Assembly: GCA_026075535.2 (NCBI GenBank) | Contig: AP026540.1 | Span: 11,780,001-11,844,000, forward strand | From: Tricholoma matsutake | Lineage: Eukaryota; Basidiomycota; Agaricomycetes; Agaricales; Tricholomataceae | DNA: 64,000 bases | Direction of reading: 5' to 3' | Shown: piece by piece, positions 43,530 to 54,419 of the stretch | Numbering within the stretch: the first letter of the stretch is position 1 | How the letters are laid out: each line of letters starts with the position of its first letter | Made by a program: the position numbers and the translations under genes | The notes under the pieces: generated by a model | What the model was told of the DNA's origin: nothing | What the model saw: the letters and a program-made list of their open reading frames with translations, nothing else | Database searches by the model: none

Positions 43530-45130
43530 TACGTGCTACAGAGGGGGGGGAAGGGAACAAAGAATGGTGAAACACCAACACAATGACCTGCCAGCAATAA
43601 GCGGAGTTCAAACTGCATTTGGCATGAGTGTATGACACACCCAGCCCAGTGACCATCCCTTGTGTGAGAAGAGCAAGTGTCAATTGGGATTGACACTCTC
43701 ATCCCCATGAGGCGGTGGTCATGAGTCTACGGCATGCCTTGCCTTACTGCACCAGTCCTATGGGTAGACCCACTGTCTCCTGTTGAATCATCCACCAACA
43801 GCTCCTGCACCTGAGAAGACCCACAATTGCAGGCTCCTTCAAATACAGGAGCTGATAACAATGATGACACCATGTTGTCATCGTCAGGGCTGGGTAGCAC
43901 AGAAGAGGATCCACCCCACAAGCAGTTGCTCACAGGCATGGGTGTCATCTTGTACTACTAGACCCGTAGGGTAGCAAAGAAAAAGAAAAGACAATAAAAA
44001 AATAAACTTACAGCCCAAGAGACATCAACGTCTCTTGGGCCCTTTTTGTGCACACCTCCTTTCATCGTTGTCATCAGCCATAGTTGTGCCCCCTCCCATT
44101 GTCGATACCTTGCTGCTTGCATGCCCCCCTCCCATCATCATCTCCCTTCCCCTTCATCTCTCTTCCCCCCATCTCTTGACCCTGTGAGCAGGGGCTCTCA
44201 GCGGTGCCACCTGCCATTGTGTTTGTTGGTGCCAAATGTGCCTCGCTCATCATTGCTGTGTTGTCATTCGTCGTCCCCGCTGTTCATTTGTTGCCTCCCC
44301 TGTTCATTCATCTTCCCCACTCTTTGTTATCCCCCATGTTCATTGCCCTGCTGTTTGATGTTCATTCATTGGTGTTTGTTCGTGGGTGTTTGTTCATTGG
44401 TGTTTGTTCGTTGGCATCATCATTTGACGTCCTGGTTCCATCGTCATCAGCACCTCCATCTCCCTCTGCAAGCAGTGGCTCACAGGCAGGGTGGTGGTGC
44501 TGTGATGTGGTGTCGGCTGTGGTGTGGTGTTGATGTTGCTGTTTAGGAATGGAACCCATTGCCACCCTGTGAGCAGAGGCTTGCAGCAGTGGCATAGGGC
44601 ATAGGGCACAGAGAGGGCATGGGTGTGACATGGGAGATGTCATAGGCAAACAAAAAAAAACTAGAGAAGAAAGAGTTAGTAAAAGAAAATAAAATAAATA
44701 AAAGAAACATATGCTATGGCCCAAACGACATTGTTCATTGTTTGGGCCAGCTTTGCACTGCAGTGGTGGTGGTGGTGGTGGTGTCCCCTGTCATCATTGC
44801 AGTGTCATCATGGGCCCATCATAACATGAGAGGTGGCCCAGTTGTTGTCATCAATAGTAGTTAGTATGTATAAAAAATTGTTAGTGATGAAAAAATGACA
44901 CAAGAAAAGCAAAAAGAAATCTACCTGGAGCCCAAGAGACGTTGACAATGTCCTCATCCCTCATGTGTCATCCTCACCCTGTCATCGTCATCGCCACCAT
45001 CATCATCTTGCCATCACCATCCTCCCCCTGTCGTCATGGACCTCAGGTGGTCCTGGTCCTGGTCCTTGTTTCCCTGGTCTGGTCCTCATTGACATTTGGT
45101 CATTCCTGGTCCCGGTTGTCATTGTCGTTG
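43530..45130. mobile_element. Module-rich non-coding DNA, modules on the minus strand
   Basis: It carries the same module family as 38.6-40.4 kb but inverted. Minus-strand GGGCCCAAGAGACGTTGATG...CTCTTGGGCT is followed by GTAAGT (donor at 44011). GGCCCAAACAATGAAC...GTCGTTTGGGCC (44716-44752) is followed by T-rich DNA, TACTAAC and TTCTCTAG (near 44675). A third begins near 44935 with donor GTAGAT and CACTAAC. TGAGCAGGGGCTCTCA-type palindromes lie near 43925, 44180, 44475 and 44565. No terminal repeats were found. Confidence 0.5.
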
Positions 45131-45754
45131 TGTCAGGGTCCTCAGAAACTCCAACCTTAGCATTTAAGCTAGCTACTTTCATTCTGTATTGCCAGTTTGT
45201 AAATCAACAAAGTCACCCAATTAATCCAACTCTATCTTCACTCCCATTTGTCTCTCTTAAAGTCTTCCTCAAAACTTTACTTGTCCTCCCCAGAAACCTC
45301 CAGACCTCCAATCATCTCTTCTTACCTTATCTGAAATTAGAACACTTGATGAGGAGAAGGGCACAGCTTCTTACAAGCTGAAGCCAAGTCCTACCTGTCC
45401 CAATAACCCTTGCCTTGGAATTCCATTGGGATCCCACTCCTGCCTGTCAACTTCAACCATCCGGGGTTGACCAGAATTCTGACGTCCCTTTCCTGATTCA
45501 GAACTTAACAGTATTTACAAACTCTCACTTCTCTCATCAATTCCATCCCACCTTTTCCTATGACTCCTACTGAGTCACAAACCCAATGAACTACAAGAAA
45601 CTCCCACCATGCTGGCACGGTACCAGGATTATCAGCAATCCGCCAATCAATACTCCATTCACCTAGGCATGCCTCAACTTTTGGTGCATCCACCATCCCA
45701 TCCAACATCTTCTGACAAATTGGTTCTGGAGCACCCTCCATCAGTGCAAACCTT

Positions 45755-46453
45755 ATGTCTCAGCCTCCGAAGACCCCTCGGAATACGACTCCACTTGAGT
45801 ACATGGAGAATGTTGGGCAACCTAACCCCTTTGATGAGGAAGGTCCAGGTAAAGAGGACAGACTTCCCGGTGGACCTGACAGCCCCGGGGATGACCCCGA
45901 TCCTGATGACCTGCTGACCCTCAACCTCCCAATGGCAGAAATCCTGATCCAGGAGATAGGTTCCTTGATGCTCTCTTCAAGCTCTCAGATAGTGTCTGAA
46001 CCCTCTGACAGAACCAAGCACCCAAGTCTGAGAAAATCAAAGTCTGGAACCCTGACACTTTTGACAGGGCCAACCCCCAGAAACTTTGGGACTTCCTAGT
46101 CTCGTGCAACCTTCACTTCCGTGATTGTCCTCAGGTTTTCGCCTCTGATGAAAAGAAGATTCTATTCATTCTTTCCTACCTCAAAGGGTCAGCCCTTAGC
46201 TGGTTTGAACCTGGGCTAAATGACCCAACAAATTCTGCCCATTGGATGTGGAACTATGAGGTATTCCTTAGTGAGTTGGAAAGTAACTTTGGTCCTCATG
46301 ACCCTGTCAGGGATGTGGAGAAAGCCCTTTCAGAACTCACAATGAAGAAGGGTGGAAGAATAGTGAAGTATAATGTGGACTTCTGGGAATTGGCTTCCCA
46401 GGTCAACTGGAATGAGGCCGCTCTACGCGACCGGTATTTCTGCGGTCTCCCGC
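45755..46453 (+). pseudogene. Gag of gypsy element 2a, N-terminal part
   Basis: MSQPPKTPRNTTPLEYMENV and GQPNPFDEEG start the frame. A frameshift near 46030 moves it to KVWNPDTFDRANPQKLWDFLVSCNLHF, LSYLKGSALSWFEPGLNDP and NYEVFLSELESNFGPHDPV, then IVKYNVDFWELASQVNWNEAALRDRYFCGLP, the Gag capsid region common to these chromoviruses. It is cut at 46453 by the 1.36-kb repeat and resumes at 47812. Confidence 0.78.
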
Positions 46454-47811
46454 TGATGATGCTCAACCCGGAAACCCAAACAAAACCCACAAAAAGGCTT
46501 TGGATGGTATAACACAAGTCAGAGGAAGGATGCAAGGCCCTCTAGATGTCACCTGTCAGACCGACCGTCAAATAGTCATAAAACAACTGCTTGTCAAAGC
46601 AGTTCAAAGCTAAAAGAGTGTGTTTCGAGATGGTGCAATGATTTTCAAGATGTCGCAATATTTTTCGAGGTGTTGCAATATTTTTCGAGGTATTTCAAGT
46701 GCACAAATATGTTTGGACGCAAGATCAGGGGACTAGATGAGTAGTAGAAGCAAAGCAGAGGCGAATCGAGGGAAACAAGAGTGAAAATAGCATAATGCGA
46801 GGAATTTTGAGGAATTTTGAGGAAGTTTAGCATAAAACACCAAACTTTGGACTGAATGAGACTAAACCAAACTCTCAAATCACTGTGATTTGGGAGGAAG
46901 ATGACAACTTTCTTTCTTTTTCTTTGTATCTAGTACATCTTTTTATATAAAATAAAGAAAGTACCTAAAAAGGCTAGAGAACATGAGGCAAACATGTGGA
47001 AAACTCGAGGCAAAAGACAATATAAGTATATCAGAACAATAAAGCGAGACTAGAAGGGTGAATATAACACATGATGAAGAAATAATAAGAAAGAATAGCT
47101 AAAAGCAGACTGTCCTTGTTATAAATTGAATAAAAGATCGGAAACTGCTTTGAGCGGATTGTATGAGTGCACATGTGGTCGAAATGTGTTCGATATACTT
47201 GATATAGTGTCCCATGTGTCCAGCATGCGTCCGAAGATTGTTCAAACAGGAAATACTGTGTCCGATGATGTTTTTTGAGGTTCGATGTTTTTTGAAGATG
47301 TTCAAAGATTCTTCGGACTTTGTTCGTGGCCCAATATTGGTGCAATACTGTTCAACAATGGTAGGGGATACGTCTGGCATGTGTGCGATGATTATTCAGA
47401 TAGCAATATAGTGTCCAATGTCAATTTTTGATGTTCGATGATTTTTGAAGTCAGTTGAGGAAATATCGGACTTGCTCAAAGGCTGATATTGCTGCAATAT
47501 TGCTTGATACTGGTTCGGAACTCATCGACGATGTTCCAAGTGTACATCTTGAGCTGTACGAAGGTCAGGGGAACTGTATTATGGCGGCCAAAGGCATACA
47601 AAGAATTTCGAAGTGTTGCAAAGAATTTTGAAGCATTCTTGTGACTTTGTAGAGGTTCATAGAGCTTTGTAGAGGTTCGTATGGGTTCATAGAGCTTTGG
47701 AGGTGTTTGTATGGGTTTGTAGAGCTTTGTAGAGGTCTGTAGAACTTTATAGAGCTTTGACAATGATTGTAGATGTGTTTTCCAAGCTTGAACAACAAGG
47801 TGGACCTATCA
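46454..47811 (+). mobile_element. LTR-like insertion, copy 2 (1.36 kb)
   Basis: It is homologous along its length to 28712-29848, with identical ends (TGATGATGCTCAACC...GGACCTATCA). It is longer partly because a segment of roughly 165 bp around 47250-47500 (TGTCC...TTCGGACTTTG...ATTGG) is partly duplicated relative to copy 1, and 46620-46700 carries tandem TTTTCGAGGTGTTGCAATA-type repeats. It splits the Gag codon series GLP / LRLHIEVLQGG. No clear target duplication. Confidence 0.7.
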
Positions 47812-48307
47812 CCACTCCGTCTCCACATAGAAGTCTTACAGGGGGGACGATCTGATACCCTAGCATCCCTAGGTCTTAAAGCCCAAGATGCTGACAACAT
47901 CTATTGGATGCAGAAAGAGGAAACCTGCTTAGAAGCAAAGACCCCTGGAAATTCTGCACACCCTGGGAAAAAGAATTCTAAAGGTTCTCCTAGTTCCAAC
48001 TCCAACTCTAACACTCAGTCCAAACCCCAGCCCTCAACCAACTCTAATCACACAAACCAGTCATCCTCTCCCAGCACCTCCTCTGGATCAAAGAATCACT
48101 TCCAGAAGGACAAGCCAAAGAATTCTATTTCTAACAAGTTGGGAAAAGATGGTAAACTAACTGGAGATGAGCATGAAAGAAGGACTTTGCCTCTACTGTG
48201 GTGAGAAAGGACATGGAGCCAGGAATTGTCCGAAGTCCAAAGCGGCCAAAGCCCCTGCTGCAGCAGTCACTGAGTCCAAGCCGGACTCTGCGGACCCAAA
48301 AAAATAG
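47812..48307 (+). pseudogene. Gag of gypsy element 2a, C-terminal part with zinc knuckle
   Basis: LRLHIEVLQGGRSDTLASLGLKAQDADNIYW resumes the Gag. A Ser/Asn-rich linker follows. In a neighbouring frame MSMKEGLCLYCGEKGHGARNCPKSK (48166-48240) gives a canonical C-x2-C-x4-H-x4-C zinc knuckle. A TAG at about 48305 ends the frame before the protease. Confidence 0.75.
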
Positions 48308-48387
48308 TCTGCAACCCTCAGGAACATGCCATTGGGGCTGAGGGTTGCGTTGACCTTTCCCAACTGGCTGCTTATGTCCATCTCAAT

Positions 48388-49671
48388 GTGTCCACTCTTT
48401 CTGATCCTGAATCCCTTACCATCCTGCTATCCCTTTCCAAACATTCCCAAAACATCCAAACTCTCATCAACTCTGGTTCCTCAGATTGTTTCCTCAATTC
48501 ATCATTCATGCAGGACAACCAACTTAGTACCAAAACCATTCCTCCAATCGGACTCCAACTGTTTGATGGAACTTGTAACTCCACCATAACTCAAGTCGTG
48601 GAACTCCCGGTCACTTTTCCATCTGGTGAAGTGTTCAATCTGACATTTTATGTAACCTCGCTGGACTCTTCCTGTTCTGCAGTACTTGGTCATAACTGGC
48701 TGAAGCAATACAATCTGTTGATTGACTGGTCTTCAGGCCAAATGAATTTCCGTTCCACAGCTCAAAGAGGTCCTGCCCCCTTGATGTCCTCTGACTCTCC
48801 TATCTTGTGTGAGTCACCTTCACCTCCAAACCTTCCAGCAGAAACCCACGAAACCCCTGTAATCACTAAACCCTCAAAACTTGTACCTCCTGAGATATCT
48901 TTCATCAATGCTGCCACTTACATGCATGCAAGCAAACTTCCTGGGGCTGTTGCCTTTCAGATGACATTCTCCCTGGAAGGACTTATGGCAAAATCCTTGG
49001 TAGCATCCAGGAATCCTCTGGACCTTTCAGATGTTCCAGAAAAATATCATGAATTTGCCGATGTCTTTAACAAACAGAAAGCCAACACCCTTCCTCCACA
49101 CCGTATCTATGACCTCAAGATAGAGCCAGAGGATAATGCTCCCCCACCTCTGGGTCGCATGTACTCCCTCTCTCCCTCTGAGCTTGAGGCCCCCCAAATA
49201 TTCATTGAAGAAAATGTTCACTTGGGCTTCATCCACCCCTCCAAATCCCCTCATGGTGCTCCTATACTCTTGTTCAAGAAAAAGGATGGGAGCCTCCAAC
49301 TTTGCATTGACTACCGGGGACTCAATCGCATCTCAAAAAAGTACTGCTACCCACTTCCTCTAATCTCGGATCTCCTGGACTCTCTGGGAAAGACACGTGT
49401 GTTCATCAAAATTGACCTCCAGCATGCCTATCACTTAGTCCGCATTGCTGAGGGAGATGAATGGAAGACCACTTTCCACATGCGCTACAGTTCTTTCAAA
49501 TGGCTGGTGGTTCCTTTCGGACTCACCAATGCACCTGCTGTCTTCCACCGCCTCATGAATGACATCTTCAGTGACCTATTAGATGTCAGTGTCATTGTCT
49601 ACCTCAATGATATCCTCATCTACTCCAACGACATGAGTCAACATAAGGCTCACATCAAGGAGGTTCTCTGA
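48388..49671 (+). CDS. Protease and reverse transcriptase of gypsy element 2a, both with Asp-to-Asn active-site changes
   Basis: The 427-residue open frame starts with the retropepsin region TLINSGSSDCFLNSSFM; the family has D-S-G, so codon 48469-48471 (AAC) replaces the catalytic Asp. The flap region FPSGEVFNLTFYVTSLDSSCSAVLGHNWL follows. RT: LPPHRIYDLKIEPEDN, LLFKKKDGSLQLCIDYRGLN, IKIDLQHAYHLVRIAEGDEWKTTF, FGLTNAPAVFHRLMNDIF, and the catalytic box VYLNDILIYSND, where AAT (49606-49608) replaces the first Asp of YLDD. It ends in TGA at 49669-49671 where Arg is expected. Open but almost certainly inactive. Confidence 0.82.
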   Translation: MSTLSDPESLTILLSLSKHSQNIQTLINSGSSDCFLNSSFMQDNQLSTKTIPPIGLQLFDGTCNSTITQVVELPVTFPSGEVFNLTFYVTSLDSSCSAVLGHNWLKQYNLLIDWSSGQMNFRSTAQRGPAPLMSSDSPILCESPSPPNLPAETHETPVITKPSKLVPPEISFINAATYMHASKLPGAVAFQMTFSLEGLMAKSLVASRNPLDLSDVPEKYHEFADVFNKQKANTLPPHRIYDLKIEPEDNAPPPLGRMYSLSPSELEAPQIFIEENVHLGFIHPSKSPHGAPILLFKKKDGSLQLCIDYRGLNRISKKYCYPLPLISDLLDSLGKTRVFIKIDLQHAYHLVRIAEGDEWKTTFHMRYSSFKWLVVPFGLTNAPAVFHRLMNDIFSDLLDVSVIVYLNDILIYSNDMSQHKAHIKEVL

Positions 49672-50400
49672 AGACTCTGGAAAAATGGACTCTATGCTGC
49701 TCTGCAGAAATGCGAGTTCCACAAAGACAGCATGGAATACTTGGGGTTCATCCTCTCTCCGGATGGGCTCCAGATGTCTGAGGACAAAGTCAAAACCATC
49801 CTTGACTGGCCCAAACCTTGAAAGGTTAAGGACATCCAATCTTTCCTTGTATTCTGCAACTTCTACCGATGGTTCATTCATGGATATTCCAACATTGTCA
49901 TCCCTCTCACCAGACTCACCCGGAAGCACATGCCTTGGGACTTTGGCAAGAAATGTCAAGAAGCCTTCAACAAATTGAAAGAAGAATTCACTCACACCCC
50001 AGTACTCACTCAATGGCTACTGGACTCCCGCATTATCTTGGAGACAGACACCTCAGACTATGCCTTAGTGGCTATCCTTTCCATCTATACCCCGGATGGA
50101 GAAATCCACCTGGTTGCATTCCACTCCCATTCCTTCAACCTGGCTGAATTGAATATGACACCCATGACAAGGAACTTCTGGCTATCTTCAAAGCTTTCAA
50201 ACACTGGCAACAGTACCTCGAAGGTTCCGGAAACCTGGTAGATGTGGTCACGGATCACAAAAACCTGGAATACTCCAGCACCACAAAGCTCCTTACTTGT
50301 TGTCAAGCTCAGTGGTCAGAATACCTTTTCCAGTTCAACCTAGCCATCCACTTCCACCCTGGTAAGCTGGGGGCTAAACCCGATGCACTCACTAGATGCT
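49672..50400 (+). pseudogene. RT thumb and RNase H of gypsy element 2a
   Basis: The frame continues after the stop: LWKNGLYAALQKCEFHKDSMEYLGFILSPDGL, ILDWPKP-stop-KVKDIQSFL (TGA 49819-49821), FYRWFIHGYSNIVIPLTRLT, then RNase H LETDTSDYALVAI (first Asp). After a shift near 50150 come ELLAIFKAFKHWQQYL, VVTDHKNLEY and HFHPGKLGAKPDALTR. Two frames are needed. Confidence 0.78.
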
Positions 50401-50655
50401 GGGATGTCTACCGCAAAGGGGGAAAGCTACTCCTATCATCCATCAAGCCATTCTCATGGATGTTGAAAAACTCCACAATGACATCTGATCCTCATGCCCT
50501 CTTGATCCCATCTCCTCTGCACACCTTCCATCACCATCCACTCCAAATTGATCCCTAGATGACAGCGGACTCCTCTGCCACTTTGACTGGATTTACATTC
50601 CGGATGTTGTGGACCTCCATCTCAAAGTCTTACAATACAAGCACAACCCATGCAG

Positions 50656-53600
50656 CGAGGTCAGGGATTGTGTTGCGCCATGCAAACTTCATTATCTGAA
50701 GCTCTTCAAATCGCATCGCACCCAAACGAGCACAGCGGTCCACAGCAGTCTGTTTACTTGCCGAGAAGAGACATTTGCAGAGTACTGACAATGCCTGACA
50801 GGGGAGAACGTCAAGTGCAATCCGTGCAAGTGTCGGAAAGAGCTGACAGTGATCCTAAAATTGTACGTTAGATAACTAGGTGGATAATCAAATGAAATGG
50901 CATGAACCTGCCACCATTCCACAATGTCAGTCTCCTTCATGACATCCACGGAACATCCTTGAGATAATGCTGTAGTTCCGCAGCCCAGCCTTCATCCTCC
51001 TCCTGCATCAGAAGATTTTGGGGATGTCAGTCAAACTCAGACAGAAATGATGTGGTTGTACCAGGAGAGTTGGGGGTAGCAGTTGGCATCATCGCAATTG
51101 GCGCTCGAGGCCGCATCTTCCAGTAATCTTCCATCTGCAAAGAACTGTGTCAGTGGATTGAGAACAAGTCTAGGGTCACACATACCATTGTTTCAAGAAT
51201 TTTCTGGGCCTCGTCTTGCCAGTTCTTCGCATTCCAGTTTCCTGCTGCACGTTCCTTGGCCTGTTCCTTTTCTCCTCCCCAAGCCAACTTGATATACTGG
51301 AGTTTGTAGTATGGATGGAGAACTGGGGAAGAAATTTAGCATGGAATTAACAAGATATCTACTCACATACCTAATGAGAGTACATAGTAAGGTTTCTCAT
51401 CAAATCGAGAATAATACTTGTTGAGCTTTTTGAGCCCATCTGTGATTGCGGTGTTGTATGCGGTGTATCGCACATCATCACACTTGGCTTCCCAGGCTGT
51501 CTGTAGTTCCTCGATCGCTGGAAGAGCACGCCACAATGTTGGCTGCTGCTCAGGGGAGAAGTAATGTTGGATGGCATTTGAATCCTGGAGTAGTAGTCAA
51601 TAACAGGAAGCAAGAGAATTAGTTTTGTAAGTACATACTGCTAAGATGTTCCTTGCATCACATACTCAGTTCCAATCACTTTCAGATAGTTTGAATGCTG
51701 CCCACAAAATATGCTTGACGATCTGTCCGTCCTTTCTGACAGTTGTGATGTTCCCATAACGTTCATCAGCAGATGCGATGAAACGATTGATTGGCTGTCA
51801 ATCATTGTCAAATGTAGAATATAAAACATAAAATAAGGACTCACTTGTCAAAGGGTATAAGAGCAATCCAACATGAGGAATGCTGATCCCCATCAAATAT
51901 TGCTATGGAGAGGAATCTTACAAGGATGTGGGATGTCACATTCAAGCTGCAAGTTCTGGAAGTACTCAATCCACTGACCAGACGATTGAATCTGGAATTG
52001 AATTCATAAGAATAGATCAGCGCCCTGAGAGACAACAGCCTTACCTTGATGGCAAGAGTGCAGATTGCGGCTATAACATCTAAAGATCCACCGAATCCAC
52101 AGTTAGCAGGTATATCAGGATCATACTCCCATATCGCCGTGGCTGTCTCCATGGCCATGATCTTGGTGATGTGCACCATGATATTGATATTTGCCAGATT
52201 AACAATGTGCTCAAGACAGCTGAAAAAAGTGAGAATACCATACTTAGGACATCAGTACAAAAAGCTTACAGTAGTTGATTCATGAAGGCAGACCAGTGGC
52301 TGATCCATCGACGTTGATGCAGATCCTCAAGCGTCGAACAGATCTTAGCATTTGTAGATGCATTGTCTAGCATTACCATACAAAGCTAAGTATCAGTCAA
52401 TATCAGTAATCTTATCTGTATCACATGATGCATCATACCTTGGATCCTTCTTGATTACAGATCCCCATGCAGTCACACAGCCCCATGAAATAATGGCCAA
52501 GGTTATCCCCGCCGTGATCCCCTGAGATTGCTTTGAATCCCACAACTTCTGATCGCATCTTCCACTTTGCATCTTTGACATCGATCCAGTGCGTGGTCAT
52601 CCCCAAGAACGCTGCTTTCATGGTGTCTGCAGACCAACTATCAGCAGTGCTCGAGATTTTGCCCAGCACTGCCTGTTTTTTTTGTAAGCTTTTGTTGTAC
52701 GTATCTGATATTCTAACTTACAAGGATATCACCCTTTAACTCCTCCAACTGTTCGACAAATTGATTGTGGATATATGTTGTGACATTGTGAGTACTCAGT
52801 ATATCCTTGGTAATTGATTTTGGTCTCATTGACACCAAACAGTTACAGAATGAAGCCTTATTAGCCATGGCTAGAGACTTGATAGGTTCAATACACTTCA
52901 ACCAGGTCTTCAAGGTCACAAATTCTCACCTGGTCATTGCACGCTACGAACCAGGACACTGTGTCCAGAATGCCATCGCATGTGAACTCTTTTGGACCCA
53001 TAACTCTCTCGAAAGTCCCATCCAACTTCAGCTGCTTCCCTTTCATCTGCCTCTCCTCCTCCCTTGCCTTCCAGATCATACAGGGAATCGCCCAGTGGTG
53101 AATAGGTATATCATTTTCCTTACATTTCAACTGATACAATTCCCAGTGCTGTCCTGCATGCCCGCAGCATGAGGAGTTGCTTCCCTTCAAGAACACCTTT
53201 TGCATTCCCTCGTGTTTGGTCATTTCTGTGTTTGCTCTATAGTTTTGTGAGTATATGTATTCTCCTCGTTGTCTATGCTTGAAACTTACTTGCAGGTGTT
53301 GCACCACTGCCCCTTCAGGGTCTTGTAGCTACCATCTCGCTTCTTAAAATTTACTGTCACACCGTCCGAGAAGAGTAACTTGATGTCTTTCAAGGAGTCC
53401 GTCTTCACTTTGAGTGTCCTGGGGATTTCACTGCGATGTTGTTCATCAAGTTCACCATCATCATCATCATCCCGTTACTCCACATGTGAGAAGGTCTTTA
53501 TATGAATGATAAATACTGACTTCATCATCTGTAGGTGGCCGTTGGGTATTCTCCAAATTGTCAACTATCTCAACATCATCCTCTTTGGGCTCTTCATCGG

Positions 53601-53820
53601 TGACATCCTGTACAACCTGTTTATGTTTTTTTGGTGGTGGAGGCTCATCATTGCTGGACGACTCTTCGTCATCACTGCTTTCATCAGCTATTTGCCTTTT
53701 TCGGGAGGTGGCCTTCTTCGGGGGTGGCACCTTGGCTTTTGGAGCACAAGTGCGAGGTGTTTTGGCTGCAGAAGGTTTCTTCTTTGGTGGGGCCTTTGCT
53801 GCGAGTTTTCTAGGTTTCAT
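50656..53820 (-). pseudogene. hAT-superfamily transposase, multi-exon, nearly complete (family B)
   Basis: ATG at 53820 starts a Lys/Pro-rich N-terminus (MKPRKLAAKAPPKKKPSAAK). A BED-type zinc finger follows in exons 2-3 (GQWCNTC, HEGMQKVFLKGSNSSCCGH). Then NDIPIHHWAIP, GPKEFTCDGILDTVSWFVACNDQ (53000), CNCLVSMRPKSITKDILSTHNVTTYIHNQFVEQLEELK (52850-52740), and GKISSTADSWSADTMKAAFLGMTTHWI (52660). The C-terminal HATC region ends with ARIALDVLPCQALSVLCK, LFSASKQTAVDRCARLGAMRFEELQIMKFAWRNTIP (50810-50690). Introns of 45-60 nt with GT-AG ends separate the exons (for example GTAAGTTAGAATATC near 52735). TGA codons near 51885, 51848 and 51670 replace Arg. The 3' end is cut at the gypsy junction. Confidence 0.8.
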
Positions 53821-54188
53821 GGTTGGACACTAGTGTACATTATGAACAAATGATGATCGTGATTGCTTTTTTATTTGTCATTGTTCCTAGTAGCACATTT
53901 GAGTTCCTTATACTTTGTACCACATACATACATGTTAAATGTAGAAGAACTGTAGCATGTATTCCTATAGTTCATATTTCGAGCCTGCTGCAACTGAAGT
54001 TCGGTTGAAGACCGGTTCAAACTGGTCTTCACCCAGTCAATTAATATATTGCATCATTGATGGACTGTGAACCACATGTGTGATGACCACGTGGCAACAG
54101 CAACCAAAAGTCCAGTTGCCATCAGTCCAGTTCGGTCGAGTCCACGGTCTTTTTTCGGTCCTATGCACCGGACTTTCAAACACTAACA
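53821..54188. mobile_element. 5' flank and terminal inverted repeat of hAT B element
   Basis: ACCGGTTCAAACTGGT, CCAGTTGCC and CCAGTTCGG repeats lead to GCACCGGACTTTCAAACACTA ending at 54188, that is TAGTGTTTGAAAGTCCGGTGC on the minus strand. This is the end expected upstream of the family B transposase start. The partner end is missing because the gene's 3' side joins gypsy element 2a. Confidence 0.65.
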
Positions 54189-54419
54189 GCCACACCCTAT
54201 TGGGACACCCTGAACCAGGGTACAGCCAGACCACCAGTCTGAGTGGACCCAAGGGTCAGAGCAAAGGAAAGTATAAGGGCAAGGCAATTCCTATGGACCC
54301 TCTCAGTAGACATACCAGAACTAAAAACACTGTTGGCCCCACAGCTACTAAAACAACTGAACAAAAAACTGACCAAAGCCGCAAAAATGACAAACAAAGA
54401 GTGCAAACTCTGATCAGCA

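Larger units (their letters stand above)
45131..50645 (+). mobile_element. Ty3/gypsy chromovirus, 5' part, defective (element 2a)
   Basis: An LTR of the same family as 34150-34905 starts TGTCAGGGTCCTCAG at 45131 and shares TTTAAGCTAGCTACTTTC and GAAATTAGAACACTTGATGAGGAGAAGG. Then come a leader, Gag (interrupted by a 1.36-kb insertion), protease, RT and RNase H. The element stops at about 50645, inside the sequence upstream of the integrase (VVDLHLKVLQYKHN), where the hAT B gene begins in the other direction. The 3' half of this family is seen separately, inverted, at 34.15-38.56 kb, overlapping by about 200 bp of homologous sequence. Confidence 0.82.

Noticed and set aside
44046..44546. 166-codon plus-strand ORF, Cys/Ser/His-rich
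   Set aside because: Composition follows the CATCATCATTG repeats of the module region and is not conserved in the sister region 39.1-40.3 kb.
38561..45130. A single large hAT element spanning both module-rich regions and hAT A
   Set aside because: The left end TAGGGCCTGC has no inverse partner and its flanking octamer GATAGGAG does not recur next to such an end. The GATAGGAG at about 43437 is inside hAT A coding sequence.
46449..47816. Target-site duplication around LTR-like copy 2
   Set aside because: CCCGC and CCACT do not match well enough. The same is true for copies 1 and 3.
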